Shown here: positions 8,169 to 17,451 of the stretch, one piece after another | How positions within the stretch are numbered: the stretch's first letter is position 1 | How the letters are laid out: each line of letters begins with the position of its first letter | DNA from: Pelagibacterium lentulum | Lineage (GTDB): Bacteria; Pseudomonadota; Alphaproteobacteria; Rhizobiales; Devosiaceae | DNA: 64,000 nucleotides | NCBI RefSeq assembly: GCF_003992625.1 | Contig: NZ_RZMW01000044.1 | Location: forward strand, 2,172-66,171 | Direction: 5' to 3' | The notes under the pieces: model-generated | Database searches by the model: none | What the model was told of the DNA's origin: nothing | What the model saw: the letters and a program-made list of their open reading frames with translations, nothing else | Position numbers and translations under genes: made by a program

Positions 8169-8349
8169 TTGATTAGTCAGTTGGTCGACCTGGGCTTGGG
8201 CGGGCGCATGCCCTCATGGTGCATGCCAGCCTACGTCGCATAGGAACGATCGAGGGCGGCACTGATACGCTGCTCGATGCGCTGTTCGAAAGCCGTGACC
8301 TGGTTGGGACGCTGCTGATGGCGTTAGGAACCGATGGCGAAGTCCCCCT
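8169..8349 (+). pseudogene. N-terminal fragment of a second AAC(3)-family gene
   Basis: The frame from 8169 gives LISQLVDLGLGG. After a frame change the sequence from 8216 gives MVHASLRRIGTIEGG and DTLLDALF, then GTLLMALG, which is the start of an aminoglycoside 3-N-acetyltransferase of a subfamily different from the intact gene at 4.4-5.2 kb. Nothing of the remaining 200 residues is present; the frame continues to 8473 without family resemblance. Confidence 0.65.
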
Positions 8350-8759
8350 CGACGCCTTGATATTACCGGCCGAAAGGGACATCGGCAACCGAGCCTCGTC
8401 TAGGAATGTCTGGGGAGTTAGCAGGTCTCTGCCATTGAATTCGACCCGCGATCGCAAGCAGCCCGGCGGTTAGACGACGATTGACCAAAAAGAACATCAC
8501 GTAGGCGGCCAACGAGAACGCCGCGTCTCTGTCGCGGGTGGCGAAGTCACTCAGAACCGGTTCAGACAGGAAGTTCGCTCTCCTAGTTCATGCACGATTT
8601 CGGAGGGTTATGGCATAGACGTAGTTCTCATCATCGCCCGGCGCGGTGCGCCACAGCCCTCACCCCTGGAATAGTTGGGGTTAGTCGACCTGTTTTGAAA
8701 CTGAAATCACCCTCTTTCGACCGCCGGTCACAAACTGGTCACAACTTAAAAGGTTGAAC
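8350..8759. other. Gene-free stretch before the integrase remnant
   Basis: No recognisable complete gene. A minus-strand stretch at about 8390-8570 reads like part of a membrane protein but cannot be placed. Just before the integrase start, GGTCACAA occurs twice 11 bases apart (8726-8733 and 8737-8744), possibly recombinase arm sites. Confidence 0.4.
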
Positions 8760-8815
8760 ATGGCTTCGATACGGAAGCGAAACAACAAGTGGCAGGCCCA
8801 AGTACGTAGGCTGGG
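8760..8815 (+). pseudogene. 5' stump of a tyrosine recombinase (phage-type integrase)
   Basis: ATG at 8760 followed by MASIRKRNNKWQAQVRR, the typical opening of phage or island integrases (the small arm-DNA-binding region). Family sequence ends around 8815, where IS630-like sequence begins within a few bases. Everything else, including the catalytic domain, is absent. Confidence 0.6.
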
Positions 8816-8828
8816 GTGCGCTCCCTCC

Positions 8829-9112
8829 CACAAAATCGTTGCTACTCCGAGCAGACGCTCAGACCGTGCGAGACGCAGTTGACGCGGCTGGCGCGAAACG
8901 CATCTTCATGGCCAATTACTCGCCCGACCTTAAACCGATCGAGCAGCTCTTCGCCAAGCATAAGCACCACCTGCGCAATACCGGACAGCGAACAGGCGGG
9001 GCCGTTTGCGAGGCTATCGGCCAAATCCTCAACTCAATCTCGGCCCGAGAGGGAAAAACTACAGTTTGCTGCCGACGGATATAGATCCGGCTACGTGCAA
9101 GGTGTTGTGTAA
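8829..9112 (+). mobile_element. IS630-family transposase remnant (C-terminal part)
   Basis: Reads VRDAVDAAGAKRIFMANYSP, then DLKPIEQLFAKHKHHLR, the end of the DDE catalytic domain of IS630-type transposases with the final Glu in PIEQ. Near 9050 the frame shifts: the typical C-terminus continues in the neighbouring frame as FAADGYRSGYVQG to a stop at 9112. The first two catalytic Asp and both terminal repeats are missing, so the element is dead. Confidence 0.75.
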
Positions 9113-9376
9113 AAACATAGTGCAGTCAATATTATTGTAAACCGGCGTTCATGTTCGGTTTGATCCGGGGTGAAACTCTGGTTTGGATCGCCCGCCCTTA
9201 CCCACCTTGGGGCGTGCTGTTTTTGACTCACAGCAACGCCCAGCAAATCGAGACAGAAAAGATGCGACTGCAAATGGGAAACTAAGGTCCCGAGCAGTCA
9301 TGCTTGCGCAGGCCAATATCGACGGATGAGCCAGTGTATCTGCGCGGCTTTAGTGGATTCTGCCGATGTTATCAGA
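9113..9376. other. Intergenic region before the pst operon
   Basis: No gene seen. This is the junction between the fragment-rich left block and the ordered phosphate operon; it probably also holds the upstream part of the pst promoter. Confidence 0.5.
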
Positions 9377-9405
9377 GTGTCATAAAACTGAAATGTGAGT
9401 GTCAT
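9377..9405 (+). promoter_or_regulatory. Pho box (PhoB-binding site) of the pst operon
   Basis: GTGTCATAAAACTGAAAT at 9377-9394 closely follows the PhoB consensus of two CTGTCAT-like heptamers separated by four A/T bases. A third heptamer GTGTCAT begins at 9399, so units start at 9377, 9388 and 9399, an exact 11-bp phase. It ends 84 bases before the pstS start and implies induction when phosphate is scarce. Confidence 0.8.
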
Positions 9406-9489
9406 AGAGCAGCCGTAGGTTCCGCAGCGGCGCGGGGGACAATCCGCGTACCACCGCCACCATGCTGCACACCACAGGAGACGAAAGTG

Positions 9490-10473
9490 ATGCACAGGAT
9501 CGCTTCCACCATCGCCGTTGCGACCGCAATGGTTATGGGAACGACCGCACTGACTCATGCTCAGGTTACGGTCGACCCCACACTGCCCAATTACGAAGCC
9601 GCCTCGGGCGTTTCGGGCAGCCTGACCTCGATCGGTTCGGACACGCTCAACAACCAGATGGCGCTTTGGGCAGAAGGTTATGCCCAGTTCTATCCTAACG
9701 TTGCAATTGAAATTCAGGGCGCCGGTTCGGGTACGGCTCCCCCGGCTCTGATCCAGGGTACTGCTCAGTTTGGCCCGATGTCGCGCGCCATGAGCGGTTC
9801 GGAAATCCAGGAATTCGAAGCCCAGTACGGCTATGTGCCGACCGCAATTCGCGGCGCTATTGATGCGCTCGGTGTGTTCGTCCATATCGACAATCCGATC
9901 GAATGTCTGACCTTGCCACAAGTTGACGCGATCTTCTCGTCCACCCGCAATGGCGGTCTGGACCAGGCCATCACAACCTGGGGACAGTTGGGTCTCGAAG
10001 GCGAGTGGGCCGATCGTCCAATTGCCATGTATGGCCGCAATTCGGCTTCGGGCACATTCGGGTACTTCCGTGAAGTCGCCCTGTTCAATGGCGATTATAG
10101 CCCGGAAGTGCGCGAGCAACCCGGTTCCTCGACCGTCATTCAGGGCGTTGCCTCCGATGTTGCCGGTATCGGCTACTCCGGCGTTGGTTACGCCACTGCC
10201 GACGTTCGCGCTGTCCCCATCGCTGCCAATGAAGGCGGGGAATGCTACGAGCCGACCGGCGAGCACGCCGCTGCGGGCAACTACCCAATTGCACGTTTCC
10301 TGTACATCTACGTCAACAAGGACCCCAACGAAGCTCTTGAGCCTCTGCGCGGCGAGTTCATCCGTTACGTATATTCGCAGGAAGGCCAGAACGATGTTCT
10401 GCGCGCCGGCTTCTTCCCGGTCAACAAAGCCATTGCTGATGCCGACCTGACCGCTTTCGGTCTGCTCGACTAA
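9490..10473 (+). CDS. pstS: Phosphate ABC transporter substrate-binding protein PstS
   Basis: A 327-residue periplasmic phosphate-binding protein. A signal peptide covers residues 1-24 (cut before QVTVDP). The mature part follows the PstS fold: GSDTLNNQM near the start, the phosphate-loop region GAGSGTAPPALIQGTAQFGP, then SRAMSGSE and NSASGTFGYF. The frame is open 62 codons further upstream, but the ATG at 9490 has AGGAGACGAAAG just before it and starts the signal peptide. It is the first gene of pstSCAB-phoU, behind a Pho box and followed by a strong hairpin. Confidence 0.95.
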   Translation: MHRIASTIAVATAMVMGTTALTHAQVTVDPTLPNYEAASGVSGSLTSIGSDTLNNQMALWAEGYAQFYPNVAIEIQGAGSGTAPPALIQGTAQFGPMSRAMSGSEIQEFEAQYGYVPTAIRGAIDALGVFVHIDNPIECLTLPQVDAIFSSTRNGGLDQAITTWGQLGLEGEWADRPIAMYGRNSASGTFGYFREVALFNGDYSPEVREQPGSSTVIQGVASDVAGIGYSGVGYATADVRAVPIAANEGGECYEPTGEHAAAGNYPIARFLYIYVNKDPNEALEPLRGEFIRYVYSQEGQNDVLRAGFFPVNKAIADADLTAFGLLD

Positions 10474-10484
10474 TCGTCACTGTG

Positions 10485-10511
10485 AACCGGGGCGCTTCAT
10501 GCGCCCCGGTT
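10485..10511 (+). terminator. Hairpin between pstS and pstC
   Basis: AACCGGGGCGC, loop TTCAT, GCGCCCCGGTT: an 11-bp perfect GC-rich stem starting 11 bases after the pstS stop, with only a short T tail. It is likely to stop or slow part of the transcription and to protect the pstS message, so that PstS exceeds the membrane proteins. Confidence 0.7.
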
Positions 10512-10577
10512 TCGCCTTCGTGCGGGGTAGGCTTCCGCAGGGATACTAACAATTCTTGCACCCAGATGGGGGATCGC

Positions 10578-13208
10578 ATGGCCAGCACGACCGAAACAGC
10601 CGTCGGCGAGAAACGCAGTACCGCGCGCGTTCATTACCGTGACAAGAAGACCAGCACGCGGGTCAAGGTTACCGAAAACATCGCCAAATGGGTTATTTCC
10701 GTCGGCGGTGTTTTGGTTATTGGCGCGGTGGTCGGGATCATGGTGTTTCTGATCCAGGTTGTTATCCCTCTTTTCGGCTCCAATGACCCGCTTGGACAGG
10801 TCCACTATCAGCTCGATGCCGGCGACGATATCATCTGGGTAAATGCCGACGAATTCCAATCGCTCGCCACGACGGTCGATCGCACCGGCAACCTAACAAC
10901 TTTTCATGTGCCGACCGGTGAAATCATTGCCCGCGATGCCTTCGATTTCGATGGCCGTGCCGTTACGGCCGTGGCCGGCATTCTCGACCGTAACCAGGTC
11001 GCTTTCGGGTTCGAGGACGGATCGCTGCAATTCGGGCAAGTCGACTTCTCCAGCACTTCAACGGCCCAGGCCAACGCGCCCGCCGATCTGGTGCAGTTGA
11101 CCGGTCGTGACTATACAGCCAACGGCTTGATCTATGCGCCGGTGCAGACCGGTGACTTTCGTACCATTAGACCTGTTTATGAACTGGGCGAGCCGGTGGA
11201 GATCTCGCAGTTCCCTATCGTTGCGGTAGATTATCGCGTCGGCGGAACCGTCGAGCGGCCCACGCTGGCCTATGTCACCGTCGATAGCGCCGGGGTTGTC
11301 CGGGTTAGTCGCACAACCGCGCAGCGGAACCTGATGACCAACGAGGAAACGCTGACAACGACCACAACCGAATTACCCAACCTGGACCTAGCCGAAGATG
11401 TCAGCGTAACGCGGGTGCTGATGTCGAGTGGGGGCGATCGGGTATTTGTCGGGACCGATGACGGCTATATCTTCCGCTACGATCTGCGCAATCTCGAAAA
11501 TCCCGTGCTTGCCGAACGTCGGCCCGTTTTCGATGAAGAGGTCGCTGTTACTTCGATGACATTCCTGTCTGGGGAGATTGCGTTGGCTGTCGGCGGGTCG
11601 GATGGCTCGGTGGACGTGTTTTTCCGGCTGCAACGGCCAGGTATCGATACCGCGGATGGCTATGAAATGGTGCGTTCGCGTGTTCATGCGTCGCAGGGTA
11701 CGCCTATCGTTGAGATGTCCGAAGCCCGTCGAGACAAGTCGCTAGTGACAATGGGTGCGAATGGCAGCGTTTGGGTGCGCCATTCGACGTCCGACCAGGT
11801 GCTGTTCGAGTTTGAACGTCGCACCGATCCATCGCTTCCCGCAACAGTCATGATTTTCCCACGCTCGGACGGCGTGCTTTTGGTGGACCGTGAAGGGGGC
11901 GTCGATGCGTGGCAGTACAATGCGCGTCACGGCGGCATCACACTTGACACACTTTTCGGGCAAATTTGGTATGAGGGCTATTCTCAGCCAAATTGGGTCT
12001 GGCAATCCACTGCCGCAACCGATCTGTTCGAGCCGAAATATTCTCTCGTTCCGTTGATCTTTGGCACGCTCAAGGCGGCGTTTTATGCAATGTTGTTTGC
12101 GACCCCGATTGCCTTGATGGGGGCCATCTATACTTCCGAGTTCGTCCACACCGGAGTGAGGGCGACCGTCAAGCCGGTCATGGAACTGATGGAAAGCCTG
12201 CCCACCGTGGTGCTCGGCTTTATTGCCGCGCTGGTGCTGGCGCCAATCGTCGAGGAATGGATCTCGGCAGTTCTTCTGGGCTTTATCGCGGTTCCGTTAG
12301 GTCTGATGATCGGGGCTTTTAGCTGGCAAATGTTGCCGATTCAGACGGCTATCAGGTTCGATGGTCTGCCGAAATTTGCGCTGATGATTTTTGCCATCAT
12401 CGCCACTGCCTTCGTTGCCTATCAGCTTGGGCCGGTCTTTGAAGACCTGCTATTCTACGGCAATTTCATGGCCTGGGCGAACAACGATATCGGAACCGGA
12501 ACGCCGTTCATGTTCCTGCTTCAGCTTCCGCTGGCCTATATGATCGTCGCCTGGTCCTTCAAGCGTTTCTATGGACATTACTTGCGCGATCGTTTGCGGG
12601 CTATGGATCGACCAGAAGCTGGGCGGCTCGACGCCCTGCGCTGGCTGGGCTTTCTTGGTGGCGCTATCGTGCTGAGCTACGCGGTGGCAAGTTTCCTCAC
12701 GTTGATCGGGTTCGATCCGCGTGGCGGGATCGTAGATACCTATGCCCAGCGCAATGCCTTGATCGTGGGCTTCGTGATGGCCTTTGCGGTGATCCCCAAT
12801 ATCTATACACTCGCAGAAGACGCGCTCAATGCAGTGCCCTCGCATCTGCGTTCAGGCTCGCTGGCATCTGGCGCGACGCCCTGGCAAACCGCCATGTGGA
12901 TCGTTTTGCCTACTGCCGCCTCGGGCGTCTTCTCGGCCGTGATGATCGGGATGGGGCGCGCTGTGGGCGAAACCATGATTGTGGTCATGGCGGCGGGTAA
13001 CACGCCGATCATGGAGTGGAATATCTTTTCCGGTCTGCGCACGCTTTCAGCCAACATCGCCATCGAATTGCCCGAAGCGGTACGCGATGGCACGAATTAC
13101 CGCGTGCTGTTTCTTGCAGCGCTGACCTTGTTCATCATGACCTTCGTTATCAACACGGTCGCTGAACTCATCCGCCAGCGCTTCCGCAAGCGCGCCTTCC
13201 AGCTCTAA
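10578..13208 (+). CDS. pstC: Phosphate ABC transporter permease PstC, long form
   Basis: An 876-residue PstC, far longer than the roughly 300 residues of the E. coli protein. After a cytoplasmic start and one membrane helix (about residues 40-65) comes a large domain of about 400 residues, probably periplasmic, with repeated beta-propeller-like units such as VFVGTDDGYIFRYDLRN and GGSDGSVDVFF. The permease core follows from about residue 490, with the ABC coupling loop at SHLRSGSLASGATPWQ and the GRAVGETM motif. I chose the ATG at 10578, preceded by GGGGGATC; an earlier ATG at 10566 and a longer open frame have no ribosome-binding site. It pairs with the equally extended PstA. Confidence 0.92.
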   Translation: MASTTETAVGEKRSTARVHYRDKKTSTRVKVTENIAKWVISVGGVLVIGAVVGIMVFLIQVVIPLFGSNDPLGQVHYQLDAGDDIIWVNADEFQSLATTVDRTGNLTTFHVPTGEIIARDAFDFDGRAVTAVAGILDRNQVAFGFEDGSLQFGQVDFSSTSTAQANAPADLVQLTGRDYTANGLIYAPVQTGDFRTIRPVYELGEPVEISQFPIVAVDYRVGGTVERPTLAYVTVDSAGVVRVSRTTAQRNLMTNEETLTTTTTELPNLDLAEDVSVTRVLMSSGGDRVFVGTDDGYIFRYDLRNLENPVLAERRPVFDEEVAVTSMTFLSGEIALAVGGSDGSVDVFFRLQRPGIDTADGYEMVRSRVHASQGTPIVEMSEARRDKSLVTMGANGSVWVRHSTSDQVLFEFERRTDPSLPATVMIFPRSDGVLLVDREGGVDAWQYNARHGGITLDTLFGQIWYEGYSQPNWVWQSTAATDLFEPKYSLVPLIFGTLKAAFYAMLFATPIALMGAIYTSEFVHTGVRATVKPVMELMESLPTVVLGFIAALVLAPIVEEWISAVLLGFIAVPLGLMIGAFSWQMLPIQTAIRFDGLPKFALMIFAIIATAFVAYQLGPVFEDLLFYGNFMAWANNDIGTGTPFMFLLQLPLAYMIVAWSFKRFYGHYLRDRLRAMDRPEAGRLDALRWLGFLGGAIVLSYAVASFLTLIGFDPRGGIVDTYAQRNALIVGFVMAFAVIPNIYTLAEDALNAVPSHLRSGSLASGATPWQTAMWIVLPTAASGVFSAVMIGMGRAVGETMIVVMAAGNTPIMEWNIFSGLRTLSANIAIELPEAVRDGTNYRVLFLAALTLFIMTFVINTVAELIRQRFRKRAFQL

Positions 13209-13226
13209 GCGTCAGGGAAAATTGTT

Positions 13227-15002
13227 ATGAGTGCAATCACATCGGGCACTACAGCAGCAAAACATGCCAGAGACGCTGTAAAGGGCGAACCTCATGAAGG
13301 TGGCGTCCAGGGCAGGGCGGTTCGCAAATTCACCGCCGATCTTTCGGCGGTGGGCGAACCGGCGCTCTGGGGCTTCGGCGGAGCGCTGGCCATTGGGATC
13401 ATCCTGATCGTGGGCTTTTTGGGTATGATCGCCTGGAACGGTTTGACAACGTTCTGGCCCAAGCCAATCGAAGTTGTAACGCTGACTGACGGGGCGGTAC
13501 TGGCGGGTGAGCCCACACGTTCGGGTCGCTATCAGCCGGGCGGCAACGTGATTGCCCAGATGACACCCGAACAGGTGCAGTTCGTTGAGGACAATGGCGG
13601 GATTTCCACCCGTACCCTCTATCGGACCGCGAACTACGATCTGTATGGCGACGATTTCCGCTGGGTTTCGGATTTCCAAGTCGCAAACATTGAAACGCCT
13701 GAAAGCTTCTTTCTGTTCGAGCGCCAGGAATGGGGACATTTCATCGGCCAGATCACGGGCCTGATCGTCAATAACGAGCCGGTCGATATTGAAACCGTGT
13801 CGCTACGCGAAATCTTCGATTTGCAACAACAGGCGATGGCACGCTTCAATGAAATCCGCTCGCTCGAGCGCAATGAGATCGGGGCGATCAACCACTATCT
13901 CGAACGCGAGCGACTCAATCAGCGGCGCGCGGCGCTGCGGCATGGTGCGAATTCGCCTGAGGCCCTCGCTGTGGCTGAGCAGGCAAATTTGCGCATCGCC
14001 GAACTCAATGAGGAATTTGCCGAGATTCAGGCCCGTATCAACGAAATTCGTACCTTCGATCGGCAGTTCCGCATTCAGTTGTCGGAAGTGGGCGGACGCG
14101 AAATAGAGGCCAACCTTTCGCAAATTGTCCGCTTCTATGCGGCCAATAATCTGAGTTGGTTCGACAAGGTTCAAGTGTATTTCTCGCGCTGGGGAGAGTT
14201 CCTCACCACAGAGCCCCGCGAAGCGAATACGCAGGGCGGCGTTCTGCCGGCAATTTTTGGCACTGTTGTGATGACACTGCTCATGGTGGTGTTTGTGGCA
14301 CCGCTGGGTGTGATTACGGCCCTGTATCTCCGCGAATATGCCAAACAGGGGCGACTGGTTTCGATCATCCGCATTTCGGTGAACAACCTCGCCGGTGTGC
14401 CCTCGATTGTCTATGGCGTGTTCGGCTTGGGCTTCTTTGCCTATACGATGGGGATGACCATCGACCAGTTGTTCTTTCCCGAACGGCTCCCCTCGCCGAC
14501 CTTCGGAACCGGGGGTATCTTGTGGGCATCGCTTACTCTGGCCCTGTTGACCGTTCCGGTGGTGATTGTGGCCTCCGAAGAGGCCCTGGCTGCGGTTCCG
14601 CGCTCAATGCGCGAAGGCTCGCTCGCCTGTGGGGCGTCCAAATGGCAGACGATCCGCTCGGTCGTGCTTCCCAAGGCCATGCCTGGCATCATGACAGGCA
14701 TGATTCTCGCGATGGCACGTGGCGCGGGGGAAGTGGCGCCGTTGATGCTGGTGGGCGTAGTGATGTTGGCCCCGCAGATGCCCATTGATCAGTTTTTCCC
14801 CTATGTCCATCTGGAACGCAGCTTCATGCATCTGGGCTTCCACATTTTCGATGTGGGCTTCCAGTCGCGCAATTCCGAGGCTGGCAAACCGATGGTGTTC
14901 GTCACAACCTTGCTGTTGCTCGGATTGATCGTGACCATGAACTCGACAGCAATCATCGTCAGAAACCGGCTCAAGCGGCGCTATGCGGCCGGCCAGTTCT
15001 GA
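13227..15002 (+). CDS. pstA: Phosphate ABC transporter permease PstA, long form
   Basis: A 591-residue PstA, about twice the E. coli length. One helix near residues 50-72 is followed by a long insert (about 75-320) that is Glu/Arg-rich and probably coiled-coil around residues 190-275, similar to the N-terminal DUF3333-type extension known in alphaproteobacterial PstA. The permease core then runs to the end with the coupling loop at PRSMREGSLACGASKWQ and the ARGAGEVAPLML motif. It starts 18 bases after pstC. The two extensions probably meet in the periplasm. Confidence 0.92.
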   Translation: MSAITSGTTAAKHARDAVKGEPHEGGVQGRAVRKFTADLSAVGEPALWGFGGALAIGIILIVGFLGMIAWNGLTTFWPKPIEVVTLTDGAVLAGEPTRSGRYQPGGNVIAQMTPEQVQFVEDNGGISTRTLYRTANYDLYGDDFRWVSDFQVANIETPESFFLFERQEWGHFIGQITGLIVNNEPVDIETVSLREIFDLQQQAMARFNEIRSLERNEIGAINHYLERERLNQRRAALRHGANSPEALAVAEQANLRIAELNEEFAEIQARINEIRTFDRQFRIQLSEVGGREIEANLSQIVRFYAANNLSWFDKVQVYFSRWGEFLTTEPREANTQGGVLPAIFGTVVMTLLMVVFVAPLGVITALYLREYAKQGRLVSIIRISVNNLAGVPSIVYGVFGLGFFAYTMGMTIDQLFFPERLPSPTFGTGGILWASLTLALLTVPVVIVASEEALAAVPRSMREGSLACGASKWQTIRSVVLPKAMPGIMTGMILAMARGAGEVAPLMLVGVVMLAPQMPIDQFFPYVHLERSFMHLGFHIFDVGFQSRNSEAGKPMVFVTTLLLLGLIVTMNSTAIIVRNRLKRRYAAGQF

Positions 15003-15034
15003 TCTGACAAATCGATTTAAAGGAGGTGCCTATA

Positions 15035-15877
15035 ATGGCTGCCGCTGCTCCTAGCGTTGGTGAACCGGTTTCCGGAAAGCCGCAATTTGAACCGACCGCT
15101 TATCACATCGTCGAGGCCGACAAGGGCGTTGCGCTCGATATCCGGAATTTCAACCTCTGGTACGGCAAGTCCCAGGCCCTTTTCGATGTGTCGCTCGGCG
15201 TGCAGACCGGCTTGGTCACAGCCATGATCGGGCCCTCGGGTTGCGGCAAGTCGACGTTGCTCCGGTCGCTCAACAGGATGAACGATCTTGTCGACGATCT
15301 GCGCATCGACGGCGAAGTCGTTGTGAGTGATGAGAACATCTATCGGGCTTCAATGGACGTGATCGCCCTGCGCAAGCGCATGGGCATGGTATTTCAAAAG
15401 CCCAATCCCTTTGCGATGTCGATTTTTGACAATGTCGTCTATCCGCTTCGTGTCGACGGCGTGACAAACCGCAAGGTGCTCGAAGATATATGCGAAAAGG
15501 CTTTGCGGGGCGCTGCACTCTGGAACGAGGTCAAGGATCGGCTCAAGGAGAGTGCGCTGGGGCTTTCTGGCGGTCAGCAACAGCGCCTATGTATTGCGCG
15601 CGCCATTGCTGGCGATCCCGAAGTGCTCCTTATGGATGAGCCATGTTCGGCTCTGGATCCAATTGCCACAGCCAAAATCGAGGAACTGATTGGCGAGCTG
15701 AAGGGCCAGTACACTATCGTTATAGTGACACATAACATGCAACAGGCGGCGCGCGTTTCCGACAACACCGCCTTCATGTATCTGGGGCGCCTTATTGAGT
15801 ACGGCAACACCAATACAATGTTTACCAATCCGGCCAAGCAGCAGACCCATGACTATGTGACGGGTCGCTTCGGCTAA
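15035..15877 (+). CDS. pstB: Phosphate ABC transporter ATPase PstB
   Basis: A 280-residue ATPase that powers phosphate import. Walker A GPSGCGKS is at residues 66-73, the PstB-type Q-loop follows ([16 protein letters not shown]), then signature LSGGQQQR and Walker [12 protein letters not shown]. The ATG at 15035 sits 8 bases after AGGAGG; a GTG nine bases upstream overlaps that site and is unlikely. It is the fourth gene of the pst operon, 32 bases after pstA. Confidence 0.95.
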   Translation: MAAAAPSVGEPVSGKPQFEPTAYHIVEADKGVALDIRNFNLWYGKSQALFDVSLGVQTGLVTAMIGPSGCGKSTLLRSLNRMNDLVDDLRIDGEVVVSDENIYRASMDVIALRKRMGMVFQKPNPFAMSIFDNVVYPLRVDGVTNRKVLEDICEKALRGAALWNEVKDRLKESALGLSGGQQQRLCIARAIAGDPEVLLMDEPCSALDPIATAKIEELIGELKGQYTIVIVTHNMQQAARVSDNTAFMYLGRLIEYGNTNTMFTNPAKQQTHDYVTGRFG

Positions 15878-15925
15878 ATCAAGCAATGTCAATTGGCCAA
15901 TGGGCGCCAAACTGGGAAGTTGATC

Positions 15926-16636
15926 ATGGTGACTACAGACCGAGAGCATATGGTTTCATCCTATGAGGAGGAATTGCGCACCCTCGCGGGGCTCGTTGCC
16001 GATATGGCATCATTGGTCGGCACCGCAGTCGGGGAGGCAGTCTCCGCGATGGCGAGCAACGATGTCGAAAGCGCTGAGGCAGTGGTCAAGGGCGACAAAG
16101 CTGTCGATGAGCTTCAGCACGAATTAGACAATCTTGCCGTTTCGATCATCGCGCGGCGGCAACCGGTTGCTTCGGATCTGCGTCTGATCGTGTCCTCGAT
16201 CCACGTGGCTAACGATCTCGAGCGCATTGGCGACATGGCAAAGTCGATTGCGCGGCGCTGCGCAGATATAAATCCGGTGGGTGGTGTTGCCCCTCATATC
16301 AGCAGCCTGAAACAAATGGCAGACATTGCCACACGCCAGATCGCTATGGCCTATGATGCCTTCTCTACGCGAAATGAGGCTTCGGCGATTGCCGTTCTCG
16401 AGCATGACGTTGAAATCGACGCTGCTTATGTGGCAATCTTCCGTGAGCTTCTTACCTACATGATGGAAGACCCGCGCAACATTTCTGTCTGTACCCACCT
16501 GCTGTTCTGCGCCAAAAGTCTTGAGCGCGTTGGCGACCATGCGACCAATATTGCAGAACAGGCCTATTTTCTTGCGACTGGCAAGGATCTCGCTTCAGAA
16601 GAAGATAAGGTTAATCGCCGCCAAATCAGGGGGTAG
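15926..16636 (+). CDS. phoU: Phosphate signalling protein PhoU
   Basis: A 236-residue all-helical protein with the two PhoU repeats; the repeat 1 motif is near DLRLIVSSIHVANDLERIGD and the repeat 2 motif near FCAKSLERVGDHATNIAEQ, both providing metal-binding Glu/Asp. PhoU damps the PhoR/PhoB phosphate response and limits Pst uptake. I chose the ATG at 15926 with GGGAAG upstream over an earlier start. In many relatives phoB follows; here the operon ends with a hairpin and convergent arsenic genes, so phoB and phoR must lie elsewhere. Confidence 0.93.
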   Translation: MVTTDREHMVSSYEEELRTLAGLVADMASLVGTAVGEAVSAMASNDVESAEAVVKGDKAVDELQHELDNLAVSIIARRQPVASDLRLIVSSIHVANDLERIGDMAKSIARRCADINPVGGVAPHISSLKQMADIATRQIAMAYDAFSTRNEASAIAVLEHDVEIDAAYVAIFRELLTYMMEDPRNISVCTHLLFCAKSLERVGDHATNIAEQAYFLATGKDLASEEDKVNRRQIRG

Positions 16637-16685
16637 AGTTCTCAGTGCAGTCTCATCTGCATGTTGTTGAGAAATGCAGTAAGGT

Positions 16686-16713
16686 TCTGGAACTGCCGCA
16701 AGGCAGTTCCAGA
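16686..16713. terminator. Hairpin between phoU and arsH (convergent)
   Basis: TCTGGAACTGCC, loop GCAA, GGCAGTTCCAGA: a perfect 12-bp stem in the gap between two convergent operons. It probably serves both directions, although a T-run is lacking. Confidence 0.7.
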
Positions 16714-16736
16714 CGTAAGGTCTGCCGCAACGGTTG

Positions 16737-17447
16737 CTATTGACGTTGCTGATTTACTCGCTTTGAGACTTCTGCGGCGGTTTCGACGCGTTCGGAATAG
16801 CGGTCCACCAGATGGTCGGCCCTGTCGCGCACGAGCAGGGTGAACTTGATAAGTTCTTCCATGACATCGACAATACGGTTGTAAAAGGGCGACGGCTTCA
16901 TGCGACCGCTCTCATCGAACTCGTTGAACGCCTTGGGCACCGAGGACTGATTGGGAATCGTCACCATCCGCATCCAGCGGCCCAGTATGCGCATCTGGTT
17001 GACGGCATTGAACGACTGGCTACCGCCATTGACCTGCATGACGGCCAGCGTACGGCCCTGTGTTGGGCGCACGCCACCCATGGAAAGCGGGATCCAGTCG
17101 ATCTGGGATTTCATCACCCCGGTCATGGCCCCATGACGCTCCGGTGAGCACCAGACCATACCTTCGGACCAAAGCGCCAGTTCCCGCAGTTCCGCCACCT
17201 TGGGGTGATCGGCAGGGCTGTCATCGGGCAGGGGTAGGCCCGCTGGGTTGAATATGCGCGTTTCGGCTCCGAACCGGCGCAGAAGTCGCGCGGCCTCCTG
17301 GGTGGCGAAACGGGAATAGGAGCGCTCGCGCAACGAGCCATAAAGCAGCAGAATACGCGGAGCATGGGTCTTGTGTTCCGGCGTGATTAGAGCCTGCTCT
17401 TCAATTGCCCGGAACTGTTCCTCGCGCAGGGCGGGAAAGGTATCCAT
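16737..17447 (-). CDS. arsH: Organoarsenical oxidase / NADPH-FMN reductase ArsH
   Basis: A 236-residue flavodoxin-like enzyme. The FMN loop is visible as [13 protein letters not shown] (about residues 33-45), and the family block [20 protein letters not shown] follows. ArsH proteins reduce FMN with NADPH and oxidise trivalent organoarsenicals, giving resistance to methylated arsenite. The ATG at 17447 lies 4 bases beyond the arsC stop; a start at 17477 inside arsC is possible but adds non-family residues. It is the last gene of the ars operon. Confidence 0.9.
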   Translation of the reverse strand: MDTFPALREEQFRAIEEQALITPEHKTHAPRILLLYGSLRERSYSRFATQEAARLLRRFGAETRIFNPAGLPLPDDSPADHPKVAELRELALWSEGMVWCSPERHGAMTGVMKSQIDWIPLSMGGVRPTQGRTLAVMQVNGGSQSFNAVNQMRILGRWMRMVTIPNQSSVPKAFNEFDESGRMKPSPFYNRIVDVMEELIKFTLLVRDRADHLVDRYSERVETAAEVSKRVNQQRQ

Positions 17448-17451
17448 GGGG

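Noticed and set aside
9304-9489. 62-codon N-terminal extension of PstS
   Set aside because: It runs through the Pho box and lacks a signal peptide; the ATG at 9490 has a ribosome-binding site and starts the signal peptide.
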